Notes under the pieces: model-generated
What the model was told of the DNA's origin: nothing
Database searches by the model: none
Seen by the model: only the letters and a program-made list of their open reading frames with translations
Part shown: positions 7,436 through 15,024 of the stretch, one piece after another
Layout of the letters: each line of letters begins with the position of its first letter
Numbering within the stretch: the stretch's first letter is position 1
Assembly (NCBI GenBank): GCA_025999255.1
Contig: BNXB01000013.1
Span: 1-27,386, forward strand
Direction of reading: 5' to 3'
Source: Bacteroidia bacterium
GTDB lineage: Bacteria > Bacteroidota > Bacteroidia > Bacteroidales > Azobacteroidaceae
DNA: 27,386 bases
Program-made: the position numbers and the translations under genes

Positions 7436-8665
7436 TTAAAGAACTAATTTCAAATCTTGAGTGGCCTCGATGAACCTGTCCATATCATCGAAAAGTTTCT
7501 TCGGAGTTACACGGGCATAGATTTGAGTGGTTTGGATATTGCTGTGTCCGAGCATACGGCTGATAGTTTCTATCGGCACGCCCTCTTCGAGCGTAATAAG
7601 GCTTGCAAAACTGTGCCTCCCTGAATGATAGGTCATTGGCTCTTTTATATCCGCCATAATCCGCAACCCTTTCATGTTGGCTTTTACCATGTCTGCGGAT
7701 TGCATCGGGAACAGGGTATCCCGATTTTCATCCCTGTATTTTTCGATCAGGGCGATAGCTTCGGGCAATAATTTGATACGTGCCCGGTAGTCCGTTTTCT
7801 TCCTTGCATATTTGAGCCAAAGGCTGCCTTCTTCATCCGTAAACAGGTTTTCTTTGGTAATGCGGACTACATCTGCGTAAGCTGTGCCCGTGTAACAGGC
7901 GAAAAGGAACAAATCCCTTGTGAAACGGGTTGAAGGGCGGTTTCGGGGAATATCCAAATCCCGTATTTTCTCGAAACTCTCCCGGCTTAATGCTTTCGGG
8001 GTTGTTTCTTTCTGTTTGGGCAGCTTGTAATGGGCAAAGTGAAACCGCTCGGAAATGCCCTCCTTGAAAGCAATCTTGCAGATTTTCTTTAAAATGGCAA
8101 GGTAATGGCGGACGGTATCCATCGCATAACCCTGTTCGCCCAAAACAAAATCCTGGTATTCCCGGATGAATTGTTCGTTCAGCTGCCCGAATGCGACATC
8201 TTTCGTCTTGAACTTCTTTTTAATGAACTTACCGAGCGAACGATGCGTGTACACATAAGTGCTTAACGTGGTTGGAGCGCAGTCTATTCCGACACGGGCT
8301 TTCAGCCCCTCCATGTGCCGGTCGAGAAGGAAAAGCAGGGTCATTTGTGTGTCCATGCTTCCCTGATAGAAGACCTTTACTGCCTCTGCATCAAAAGGCT
8401 TTTTGCGTTCCACAAGGCTGTCAAATGCCGAATGAACAGCCAGCAAGAGTTTTTCAATTTTGGCATTCACTTCGACGGCTTCACGGCTCTTACCGTCCAA
8501 CCTGCTTTCGCGGGGATTCCACAAGCCGGGGGTGCAGGATAGTTTCGTCCCGAATTGCGCCATTGACCGGTTTACAGTAATGCGTCCCATAACTGGAGCC
8601 TTGCCCGATTTATCCAAACCGCTCTTTTTGAGGTAGAGCAGCACCTTGAATTTTTCTACTTTCAT
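7436..8665 (-). CDS. Tyrosine recombinase (integrase), second copy type
   Basis: A 409-residue recombinase, different in sequence from its neighbour. The N-terminal domain MKVEKFKVLLYLKKSGLDKS has the PGLWNPRESRLDGK segment. The core-binding domain is at about 130-230. The catalytic domain carries YHSGRH (His, Arg, His), LGHSN and IYARV with the tyrosine nucleophile. The first-Arg position again differs (CYTGTAYADVVRI), as in the CTnDOT-type group. It is the promoter-proximal gene of the cluster 8665-5797. An inverted-repeat-rich intergenic region lies upstream and may hold its binding sites. Tandem recombinases like these occur in Bacteroides mobile elements, where both may be needed, or one may act as an invertase. 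Which applies here cannot be told. Confidence 0.92.
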   Translation of the reverse strand: MKVEKFKVLLYLKKSGLDKSGKAPVMGRITVNRSMAQFGTKLSCTPGLWNPRESRLDGKSREAVEVNAKIEKLLLAVHSAFDSLVERKKPFDAEAVKVFYQGSMDTQMTLLFLLDRHMEGLKARVGIDCAPTTLSTYVYTHRSLGKFIKKKFKTKDVAFGQLNEQFIREYQDFVLGEQGYAMDTVRHYLAILKKICKIAFKEGISERFHFAHYKLPKQKETTPKALSRESFEKIRDLDIPRNRPSTRFTRDLFLFACYTGTAYADVVRITKENLFTDEEGSLWLKYARKKTDYRARIKLLPEAIALIEKYRDENRDTLFPMQSADMVKANMKGLRIMADIKEPMTYHSGRHSFASLITLEEGVPIETISRMLGHSNIQTTQIYARVTPKKLFDDMDRFIEATQDLKLVL

Positions 8666-8942
8666 ACGCTTATATTTTTAGTGGCAAAATTAGCCATTGT
8701 ACAAGCGTTCTTTGTTATGCAAAAGACTGTCAAACAGCGAAAAAGACACCGATTTGATTTCTTTTGTCCGTACCCTGTTACCTGTCCGTTTTCCGGTAAC
8801 AACCGGCTAACGGTTTGGTAACTGAAATACTGCGATTTTATGTCCGGTTCTGCATTTTCTGCAAGACGGAAAAATCAATCAAACTTGCTTATTCTAAACC
8901 GATTGCGTGTCGTTTGCCCTGTCTTGGGATTGCTTGCTTTTG
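8666..8942. repeat. Intergenic region with clustered inverted/direct repeats, possible attachment or Int-binding sites
   Basis: There is no gene. Between 8777 and 8822 lies a compact repeat set: GTTACC (8777-8782), its inverse GGTAAC (8795-8800), AACCG/CGGTT (8801-8805 / 8811-8815), and GGTAAC again (8817-8822). The two direct GGTAAC copies are 22 bp apart, about two helical turns. This layout suits recombinase or accessory-factor arm sites, but no duplicated core could be identified within the window. CTGT-CAA-ACAG (about 8729) is a further small palindrome. On the minus strand, TAATTTTG (8685-8692) is a -7-like box for the recombinase operon, without a clear -33. Confidence 0.4.
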
Positions 8943-9215
8943 GAGGGGATTACTCACGTTGCAAGGCACAGCTTCGCAACAAGCGTTGCCCTCGCCAACG
9001 GCGTTTCTATTGAAAACGTTGCCAAAATGCTTGGTCACTCCAATACGAATATGACCCGCCATTATGCCCGTGTTCTCGACAAAAGCATCAAGCGAGACAT
9101 GGCTCTGGTCAATAGCAAATTCTCCAAACAAACTATCGCCGGCGGGCAACAATCACATGGCGATATCGAAACGGCTGCTGACAGTTTAACCGCAGCTACC
9201 CCAATGGGCTTTTAA
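8943..9215 (+). pseudogene. C-terminal stump of a third tyrosine recombinase
   Basis: The frame reads EGITHVARHSFATSVALANG, then VSIENVAKMLGHSNTNMTRH, then YARVLDKSIKRDM to the TAA ending at 9215. This is the end of a catalytic domain: HVARH supplies His-Arg-His, LGHSN the second His, and HYARV the tyrosine. All upstream domains (about 300 residues) are missing and the sequence before 8943 is unrelated. It points the opposite way to the two intact recombinases and directly precedes the oriT-like region and relaxase. It is probably the relic of the integrase that once went with that mobilizable element. Confidence 0.8.
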
Positions 9216-9348
9216 AAAAGCCGTAGCTTATTAGGGTATTTTCTTAACGTTTCGCCGAGCTACACTAAAAATGCCCCAATAAGCCAAAGGTTTTCCCCCT
9301 TTGGAATCTCCCTTAGCGGTCTTTCGACCGCAGCCGCTTCAGGCGGCT
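9207..9348 (+). other. Hairpin-rich oriT-like region upstream of the relaxase
   Basis: Five inverted repeats lie in 140 bp. GGCTTTT-AA-AAAAGCC (about 9207-9222) opens the series. GCTTATTAGGG (9226-9236) pairs with CCCCAATAAGC (9274-9284) at 10 of 11 positions. CCAAAGG/CCTTTGG (9284-9290 / 9298-9304) is next. GCGGTC-TTTC-GACCGC (9316-9331) and AGCCGC/GCGGCT (9332-9337 / 9343-9348) form two adjacent hairpins. GTAGCT/AGCTAC (9223-9228 / 9258-9263) adds another nested pairing. MobV relaxases are normally encoded just downstream of their oriT, and oriTs of this group carry such inverted repeats. The nick site is not identified. Confidence 0.55.
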
Positions 9349-9352
9349 ATCT

Positions 9353-10603
9353 ATGAAAACTAGTTCCAATTTTAACAGTAAGAATATGGGATTTGTCGTA
9401 TTACATATAGATAAGGCATCCGGCAACGATGCCGGAATGACCGCCCACATCGAGCGAACTATCGACCCGGCAAACGCCGACAAGGAACGCACCCACCTGA
9501 ACCGGGAGTTGATCGAGTTCTCGGAAAGCGTCGCCAGCCGGACACAAGCTATCCAACACCGCATTGATACCGCCGGGATTACCCGCAAGATCGGTACGAA
9601 CCAAGTCCGGGCGTTGCGGATTATGCTATCCGGCACACCGGAAGATATGCAACGCATCGAAGCTGGAGGAAAGCTTGATGAGTGGTGTGGGGATAACCTC
9701 GAATGGTTACGCAAAACCTACGGTGCGGATAACGTAGTGTCGGCTGTCTTGCACATGGACGAGAAAACGCCTCATATCCACGCTACCGTTGTGCCGATTG
9801 TTACCGGTGAAAGAAGAAAAGCGGTAGCCAAGCCCATCGAGCCGGGAAAGAAGCAGTACCGGAAGAAGAAAACGAATGCCCCGCGCCTGTGCGCCGACGA
9901 CGTAATGGCTCGTCCCAAGCTAAAGGAGTATCAGGACACCTATGCCAAAGCGATGGCTAAATACGGGCTTAAACGGGGCATAGATGGCTCGGAAGCCAAG
10001 CACACCACCAACCAAGAATATTACCGTGAGCTATTCGTCCAAAAAGACGAATTGCGTGAATATGTTGAGGTTTTGCAAGAGCAGAAAGCCGACATCAACG
10101 AAAAAATCCGGGACTTGTACGACCGCAAAGACGAGGCAAGGGAGAAGTTTCTCAACATGCACGAGTATAACAAACAGAAAGAGAGTGAGATATCCATGAC
10201 AGAATCGCGGTTGGCGCAACTCAAACAAGATTATGAGCCGTACAAGGCACAGGAAGATATGGATTTGTTTTTCGGCGTGTTCCCCAAGCTAAGCGAACAC
10301 TTGCGGACAGTGCAGCTATGTAAAGGTATAGGATTGGCGGTAGAAGCCATTAAGAAGCTTTTTAACGGCGAAGCGGTAGTGGCTAACGGCAAACTCCATT
10401 CGCCCGAATATGACCACTCTTTCAACGTGCAAGATGCCAAACTGCAACTATTCAAAGAGCCTGACAATCCCGACAAGTTCCGTCTTTCCCTCAACGGGCA
10501 AAATATCATCGACTGGTTCAGGCAGAGATATCAAGAACTTAAATATATGGCAAGACCTCACATTAAACCAGAAATGGGTAAAAATAAAGGTATCAAAAGA
10601 TAA
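9353..10603 (+). CDS. mobA: MobV/Pre-family relaxase (mobilization protein)
   Basis: A 416-residue relaxase that would nick oriT and lead the strand into a recipient using a helper conjugation system. Motifs: MGFVVLHIDKASGNDAG at the N-terminus, then the AHIERT segment (H32, the position of the catalytic His of pMV158 MobM), HLNRELI (48-54), and the metal-binding HMDEKTPHIHATVVP (134-148). A long coiled coil follows (about 215-290), then a C-terminal domain. The first ATG (9353) lies 4 bp after a hairpin. An internal ATG at 9386, giving MGFVV..., is the other possible start and fits the family N-terminus equally well. No coupling protein or secretion genes are present, so the element is mobilizable rather than self-transmissible as far as seen. 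Confidence 0.9.
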   Translation: MKTSSNFNSKNMGFVVLHIDKASGNDAGMTAHIERTIDPANADKERTHLNRELIEFSESVASRTQAIQHRIDTAGITRKIGTNQVRALRIMLSGTPEDMQRIEAGGKLDEWCGDNLEWLRKTYGADNVVSAVLHMDEKTPHIHATVVPIVTGERRKAVAKPIEPGKKQYRKKKTNAPRLCADDVMARPKLKEYQDTYAKAMAKYGLKRGIDGSEAKHTTNQEYYRELFVQKDELREYVEVLQEQKADINEKIRDLYDRKDEAREKFLNMHEYNKQKESEISMTESRLAQLKQDYEPYKAQEDMDLFFGVFPKLSEHLRTVQLCKGIGLAVEAIKKLFNGEAVVANGKLHSPEYDHSFNVQDAKLQLFKEPDNPDKFRLSLNGQNIIDWFRQRYQELKYMARPHIKPEMGKNKGIKR

Positions 10604-10806
10604 TTATGACTGGTTTACAGATATTTGCTATATTTGCGAATGACTAGTAAATCATTTGGCTATAGAATACTCTTTTTGCACACTGGAAAACTCTATTATG
10701 TGTATTTTTAGGTGCAAGCAGGCATCAATGCAATGAGTAAAAAATTAATTGAAAATTTTGTTTGTTTTGAAAGTGTCAATGGGAAATAAATAAGTGATTA
10801 AAGATT
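10604..10806 (+). promoter_or_regulatory. AT-rich leader with -7-like box, upstream of the NERD-helicase gene
   Basis: The 200 bp between the relaxase and the helicase gene contain no gene. TATATTTG (10629-10636) matches TAnnTTTG, but no good TTTG lies 18-21 nt upstream. If it is used, the leader would be about 160 nt. Base composition changes here from mixed to strongly AT-rich and stays so through the helicase gene, which marks the join between mobilization module and cargo. Confidence 0.35.
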
Positions 10807-12861
10807 ATGGCAAAATTGTATCCTCCATTAGAAGTTATAAAGAAGCGAAAACCTGAAGCAACTTTGGGTGAGAGGGCATTATTGTCATTTTTATTGAATA
10901 ACTATAATGACGAATACGAAATTTTCTTTCAACCATTTTTAAATGGAGATTTGCCAGATATTATTTTGATGCATAAGGGTGGTGGTGTGATGGTTTTTGA
11001 AGTAAAAGATTGGGATTTATCCAATTACCATGTTAATGAAGTAGGTAAATGGATAGTTAATGTTAATGATTCGGTTAATTCAAAAACGCCATTTAATCAA
11101 GTATTAAAGTACAAAGAGAATTTATATAACTTACATATTGACTCTTTGCTCGATTTGAAATTAAAAGACTATAAACATTGGTATATAGTTAATTGCGCTG
11201 TGTATTTTCATTGTCAATCTGAAAAAGAAGTAATAGATTTTTGTTATGGGAAGAACCCAACAGACAAGTACAAAAATTTTTTGGACAAAAATTTTTCCGT
11301 ATTTGAAGATTATTGCGTTTATTGCCATAGAAGATATCCATTGAAAGATTGGAAAGATAAAAAATGTCCGAATTGTGGTAATAATCAAAAAAAATATTCA
11401 CTTATATTAGGAAAAGATTCTTTAAGAAAGTCGCATTTTGATAAACTTTTTGATAAAACATGGATTAGTCGTGAAAGTAGATACTTTACAGAAGAACTAT
11501 ATAATAGTTTTGCCCGAATACTCAAGCCTTCTTATCACACAATAGAAGAAGGGTTAGATATTAAACTATCTTCAATTCAGCAGGAATTATCTATCAGCAA
11601 AGAGAATGAAAGAAAAAGAATAAAAGGAGTTGCCGGTTCAGGCAAGACACTTGTATTAGCACAACGGGCTGTTAATGCTCATAAGCGAATAGGTGGGATG
11701 GTGCTTATTCTAACCTATAATATTACATTGAAAAATTACATTCACGATAGAATAAGTGCAGTTAGAGATTCTTTTGCTTGGGAATTTTTCAATATATCCA
11801 ATTATCATGACTTCATAAACTCCAATTTGAATAATGTTGGAATTGGTTTTGACTTCTTGGAAAAAGACGATGAGGGTAAAACAGTATATACCGCTGTCGA
11901 TGAAAAAGTTTTTGATGAACAGGTTTATTCAAATATACATTTGTTTAACGGCCACAAAGACCAACTGCCGAAATATGATGCTATTTTTATAGACGAAACA
12001 CAAGATTACAAAGAAAATTGGATTCGCATTATAAAAGATAATTTCGCAAACGAAACCGCTGAAATTGTAGCATTTGCAGATGAAAAACAAAATATTTATT
12101 CGCGAGATTTAGATTCAACGAAAATGCCAAACATCCCAATTCAGGTTGGGCAATGGGATAGAAGATTAAATAAAAGCTACCGACTTTCTAATAAAATAGC
12201 GTTATTAGCAACTGATTTTCAAAGAAAATTCTTTGCCAACAAATATATCATTGAAGATAAAATAGAAACAAATTCAATGCTTTCATTATTCGATGAGCCA
12301 TTAATTGAATATCACCATATTAGTAGTAATAATGATGGGTATATTGCAAACTATATTTTTAAACAAATAATGGAGCATCAGTTCAACTCTAATGATGTAA
12401 CAATACTGTCTTCTCGGATAAAAATGTTACGAGAATTAAACAGTAAGTTACAGGAAAATAGCAAAGAAAAAACTAATATAATGTTTGAGACCGAAGAGGA
12501 ATTTAGGAGACTATGTCCTAATGCTCAAAGCGGTTATGAAAAAAATAAAGAAATTGAGAAAATACGGAAAAATAGAAAGGCAAATTTTTGGATGAATAGA
12601 GGTACTTTCAAATTATCAACCATACACTCTTTCAAAGGTTGGGAAAGTCCTGTTCTGTTTTTAGTCGTAGAAGACAATATAAAGAACTATGATAATTTAA
12701 TACAAACAGAGTCACAAGGTTTTAAACCAATTGAATTTTCAGATGAATTGGTCTATACAGGGTTTACCAGATGCCGGAATTTTTTATTTATAGTAAATAT
12801 CAACAATGAAGCATATCATGACTTCTTCAATAACAGCAAATTAGTAGACAAGAAAAAGTGA
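10807..12861 (+). CDS. NERD nuclease-zinc ribbon-SF1 (UvrD-like) helicase fusion
   Basis: A 684-residue protein with three parts. Residues 15-110 resemble the NERD nuclease domain, a PD-(D/E)xK fold: GERALLSFLL with E22, then LPDIILM with D51, then VFEVKDW with E65 and K67. Residues 170-190 form a zinc ribbon, CVYC and CPNC 13 residues apart. Residues 250-680 are a superfamily 1A helicase: Walker A GVAGSGKT (274-281), Walker B FIDETQD (394-400), motif V TIHSFKGWE (605-613) and motif VI YTGFTRCRNFLFIV (650-663). Such fusions are annotated as nuclease-related-domain DEAD/DEAH helicases. Several nuclease-helicase proteins act in phage defence, and the position as AT-rich cargo behind a relaxase fits that, but defence is inference. 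It could also be a DNA-repair enzyme. The frame is intact. Confidence 0.85.
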   Translation: MAKLYPPLEVIKKRKPEATLGERALLSFLLNNYNDEYEIFFQPFLNGDLPDIILMHKGGGVMVFEVKDWDLSNYHVNEVGKWIVNVNDSVNSKTPFNQVLKYKENLYNLHIDSLLDLKLKDYKHWYIVNCAVYFHCQSEKEVIDFCYGKNPTDKYKNFLDKNFSVFEDYCVYCHRRYPLKDWKDKKCPNCGNNQKKYSLILGKDSLRKSHFDKLFDKTWISRESRYFTEELYNSFARILKPSYHTIEEGLDIKLSSIQQELSISKENERKRIKGVAGSGKTLVLAQRAVNAHKRIGGMVLILTYNITLKNYIHDRISAVRDSFAWEFFNISNYHDFINSNLNNVGIGFDFLEKDDEGKTVYTAVDEKVFDEQVYSNIHLFNGHKDQLPKYDAIFIDETQDYKENWIRIIKDNFANETAEIVAFADEKQNIYSRDLDSTKMPNIPIQVGQWDRRLNKSYRLSNKIALLATDFQRKFFANKYIIEDKIETNSMLSLFDEPLIEYHHISSNNDGYIANYIFKQIMEHQFNSNDVTILSSRIKMLRELNSKLQENSKEKTNIMFETEEEFRRLCPNAQSGYEKNKEIEKIRKNRKANFWMNRGTFKLSTIHSFKGWESPVLFLVVEDNIKNYDNLIQTESQGFKPIEFSDELVYTGFTRCRNFLFIVNINNEAYHDFFNNSKLVDKKK

Positions 12862-12880
12862 TAAAAATGTCTACGCATAA

Positions 12881-12951
12881 TTTATTATCTGGACACAAAG
12901 GTATATTCCAAGAATAAAAACCTCAAGGGTGAAGTGAATTTTCTCGGAATT
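12881..12951 (+). repeat. Imperfect direct repeat, copy 1 (after helicase gene)
   Basis: About 71 bp starting 20 bp after the helicase stop. It is about 80% identical to 13885-13955, including the shared block TATATTCCAAGAATAAAA. The copy ends in a hairpin, GGAATT-TAT-AATTCC (12946-12960). Confidence 0.8.
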
Positions 12952-13026
12952 TATAATTCCAATATAGTGAGTACGAGTATTTGCAATACAGTAAAAAAAT
13001 AAGAAAGAGAATAGATAAAAAACGAT

Positions 13027-13869
13027 ATGAGCAAAAAAGACAAAATAACCGTACAGGGTACGGAAATAACCGTTATTTCGGATAAGAATAACGATTATAT
13101 TTGCCTTACCGATATGGTAAAGGGGCAAGAGGGTGAAGACCATATCCGCAACTGGATGCGCAACCGCAATACCCTTGAATTTCTCGGTGCTTGGGAGATG
13201 TTGCACAACCCCGCCTTTAAAGGTGTCGAATTCGACACCTTTTTACACGAGGCTGGGGCAAACCGCTTTAATATGACACCCCGCAAATGGATTGAGGCGA
13301 CCGATGCTATCGGTATAATCTCCCAAGCAGGGCGAAACGGAGGAACTTACGCCCACAAAGATATTGCGTTTGAATTCGGCTCATGGCTTAGCCCGGTGTT
13401 TAAACTCTATTTGATTACCGAATATCAGCGGCTTAAAGAAGCTGAAAACAATCCGATGCTCGGCGAATGGAATGTAAAAAGGGTGCTTAGCAAAGTGAAT
13501 TATACGCTTCATACCGACGCAGTCCGTGATTTTATCATTCCAAAAATTGATGTAGAACGTGAGAAAGCATACGCCTACGCAGATGAAGCCGATATGCTGA
13601 ACCTCGCTTTATGGGCTTGTACAGCAAAGCAATGGCGGGAGGCAAATCCCGAATATGCAAAGAAAGGTTTGAATATACGTGACACGGCAAGTATTAACGA
13701 ATTGGTTGTCTTGGCAAATCTTGAATCGTTTAATGCAGAACTTTTGAAACGTGATATGGACAAATCGACCCGATATGCTTGCCTACACGAGATGGCAGAG
13801 CGGCAACTGACACGCCTCAATGCTATAGACGCAGAAAAAGGATTTCGGAAATTAGAAGCTAAAAAATAA
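13027..13869 (+). CDS. KilA-N domain protein
   Basis: A 280-residue DNA-binding protein. The KilA-N domain covers about residues 1-140. It opens with a beta strand (ITVQGTEITVISDKNNDYIC) and LTDMVKG, continues with DHIRNWMRNRNTLEFLGAWE, and ends with the hallmark GGTYAHKDIAFEFGSWLSP, then FKLYLITEYQRLKE. The C-terminal half is helical and charged (ADEADMLNLALWACTAKQWR) with no catalytic motif seen. KilA-N proteins are common in phages, DNA viruses and bacterial mobile elements and are thought to bind nucleic acid; their exact job is poorly known. Its codon use and GC are less AT-rich than the helicase gene before it. The two genes are punctuated by the same repeat at their 3' ends. Confidence 0.9.
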   Translation: MSKKDKITVQGTEITVISDKNNDYICLTDMVKGQEGEDHIRNWMRNRNTLEFLGAWEMLHNPAFKGVEFDTFLHEAGANRFNMTPRKWIEATDAIGIISQAGRNGGTYAHKDIAFEFGSWLSPVFKLYLITEYQRLKEAENNPMLGEWNVKRVLSKVNYTLHTDAVRDFIIPKIDVEREKAYAYADEADMLNLALWACTAKQWREANPEYAKKGLNIRDTASINELVVLANLESFNAELLKRDMDKSTRYACLHEMAERQLTRLNAIDAEKGFRKLEAKK

Positions 13870-13884
13870 AGGTGATAATAATCC

Positions 13885-13955
13885 TTTATTTATCTGAACA
13901 CAAAGTTATATTCCAAGAATAAAACGTCAAAGCTGAAATAAATTTTATCGGAAAT
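13885..13955 (+). repeat. Imperfect direct repeat, copy 2 (after KilA-N gene)
   Basis: Starts 16 bp after the KilA-N stop and aligns along about 71 bp with 12881-12951, including the exact block TATATTCCAAGAATAAAA. The 3' end of this copy runs into a larger hairpin. Confidence 0.8.
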
Positions 13956-13994
13956 CTTCCTTTCTCGTACCTCGAAAGAGTATTTCCGATAAAA
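13943..13994. repeat. 13-bp perfect inverted repeat after the KilA-N gene
   Basis: TTTTATCGGAAAT (13943-13955) is inverted perfectly as ATTTCCGATAAAA (13982-13994) around a 26-nt loop, which itself contains CTTTC/GAAAG. No T run follows, so it is not a standard terminator. It overlaps the end of repeat copy 2. Confidence 0.75.
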
Positions 13995-14540
13995 GCCTTG
14001 CCTTATTTATTCTTTCCATAAGAAGGGTGTTTATCAGATAAAAAAGAAAAAATATATACCTGAGATTCCAAGTTTAATTTCTACCTTTGTGGAGTGTGAA
14101 TTTCAACGAAAAACGCTGAAAAGTCGCAGGTGGAAAATCGCTAATATCAAAGATTTACGACTTTAAACGTATTGATTATAAAGCAGTTAGAACAGGGCTC
14201 AATGAGCCTCTCTCTCCGCTGAGAGGCAAAGCAAAAACAAGAAAATTCCTGTAAATTAGATATTTACAGGGATTTTTGTTTTTGGGTGTAACGCAAAAAA
14301 TGACGTTTTGGAGCACTTTTAACGGACAAATTCGGGGATACTTTGAAAAAACGGGAAATTGTCCCCGAATTAAAGTTAGTGGTTTCTTTTTCAATGGCTT
14401 GCAATATTTTGCGTAGTTCTGTTCCCACCGATATTTCATATATTTCGAACCAAATTTAAAGTTTAAAATGTATGAAACGAATGACCTTCAAAATCCTGTT
14501 TGTCGTAAAGTTTTATTAATCAGGCTTAATACGGACAATT
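13995..14540 (+). other. Gene-free stretch with promoter-like box, nested hairpins and terminator; candidate small RNA or att region
   Basis: No coding frame is supported. TACCTTTG (14082-14089) matches the -7 consensus but has a weak -33. Downstream lie GGCTC-AAT-GAGCC (about 14193-14205) and the overlapping GCCTCTC/GAGAGGC hairpin. Next is a terminator, CCTGTAAAT (14248-14256) / ATTTACAGG (14262-14270), with a T-rich tail to about 14282. A transcript of about 185 nt is possible. The block CTCTCTCTCCGCT looks like a tRNA acceptor 3' strand, a common integration site, but no tRNA could be folded. The rest (14283-14540) shows nothing clear. Confidence 0.35.
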
Positions 14541-14899
14541 ATGGCAAATAAAACGGAAGATGTTTTGCATCTTTTTCAAGACTTATCAATCGTGCCCAAA
14601 CGGTACTGAATGTTCCCTACCTCGAAATTAAAGAGGTATTTCCCGATTCTCCAATCTGTTTGTTAGATTACACTAATTATTCTGATAATAATAAAATGGT
14701 TGAAATTCGCTTTGATGATGAAGGGGTTACTTTATCCTGTTTATTCAATGAACATGAAATCTGCGATTACTCGTTTTTGTTTTTCGATAATGACAAAGAC
14801 ATTGAATTGTATCTCAATTTTATGAATAAATTATTCACATTTGATTTGAAGGAAAATAGTTGGTGTTGGATAGTTGCAGTGTATCACTTCGTAAAATGA
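14541..14899 (+). pseudogene. Small acidic protein gene, one-base frameshift
   Basis: The frame from ATG 14541 reads MANKTEDVLHLFQDL and soon stops (TAC TGA). The +2 frame continues as INRAQTVLNVPYLEIKEVF, then PDSPICLLDYTNY, and ends in KENSWCWIVAVYHFVK at 14899. Adding one base near 14582 gives one frame of exactly 120 codons. The 119-residue product is acidic (FDDEGVT, FFDNDKDIELYL) with no signal or membrane segment. It resembles small immunity-type proteins in size and composition only; I do not recognise a family. A strong terminator 40 bp downstream supports a real transcription unit. The break may be decay or a consensus error. If it is intact as given, only a shorter non-ATG frame would be made. 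Confidence 0.5.
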
Positions 14900-14938
14900 A
14901 AGAAAATATGGCTTTGATGTGTTGCTAATAAAAATAAT

Positions 14939-14974
14939 CTCGTGTGCTGTTTGGAGGCACACGAGTTTGTTTTT
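14939..14974 (+). terminator. Rho-independent terminator
   Basis: Perfect 9-bp stem CTCGTGTGC (14939-14947) / GCACACGAG (14957-14965) followed by TTTGTTTTT. It insulates the AbiE promoter from upstream transcription. Confidence 0.85.
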
Positions 14975-15024
14975 AATCTAAGACATGCTTTCATTAAAAT
15001 ATTGGTTAATATTAATCTTCTAAA

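Noticed and set aside
10807..12861. Assignment to a named defence system (Gabija, Nhi or similar)
   Set aside because: Domain content overlaps with several systems and no diagnostic partner or sequence allows a specific name.
12871..13206. Minus-strand frame opposite the KilA-N gene
   Set aside because: Antisense to a well-supported gene; hydrophobic by chance.
12881..13955. CRISPR array
   Set aside because: Only two imperfect repeats about 1 kb apart with a gene between them; no regular spacers.
14186..14210. tRNA gene at the CTCTCTCTCCGCT block, and a similar one near 17350-17375
   Set aside because: Only an acceptor-like 3' strand is seen; no T-loop consensus, anticodon arm or matching 5' strand could be found.
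14176..14439. Minus-strand 87-codon frame
   Set aside because: Runs through the hairpins and terminator of a noncoding stretch and has no domain.
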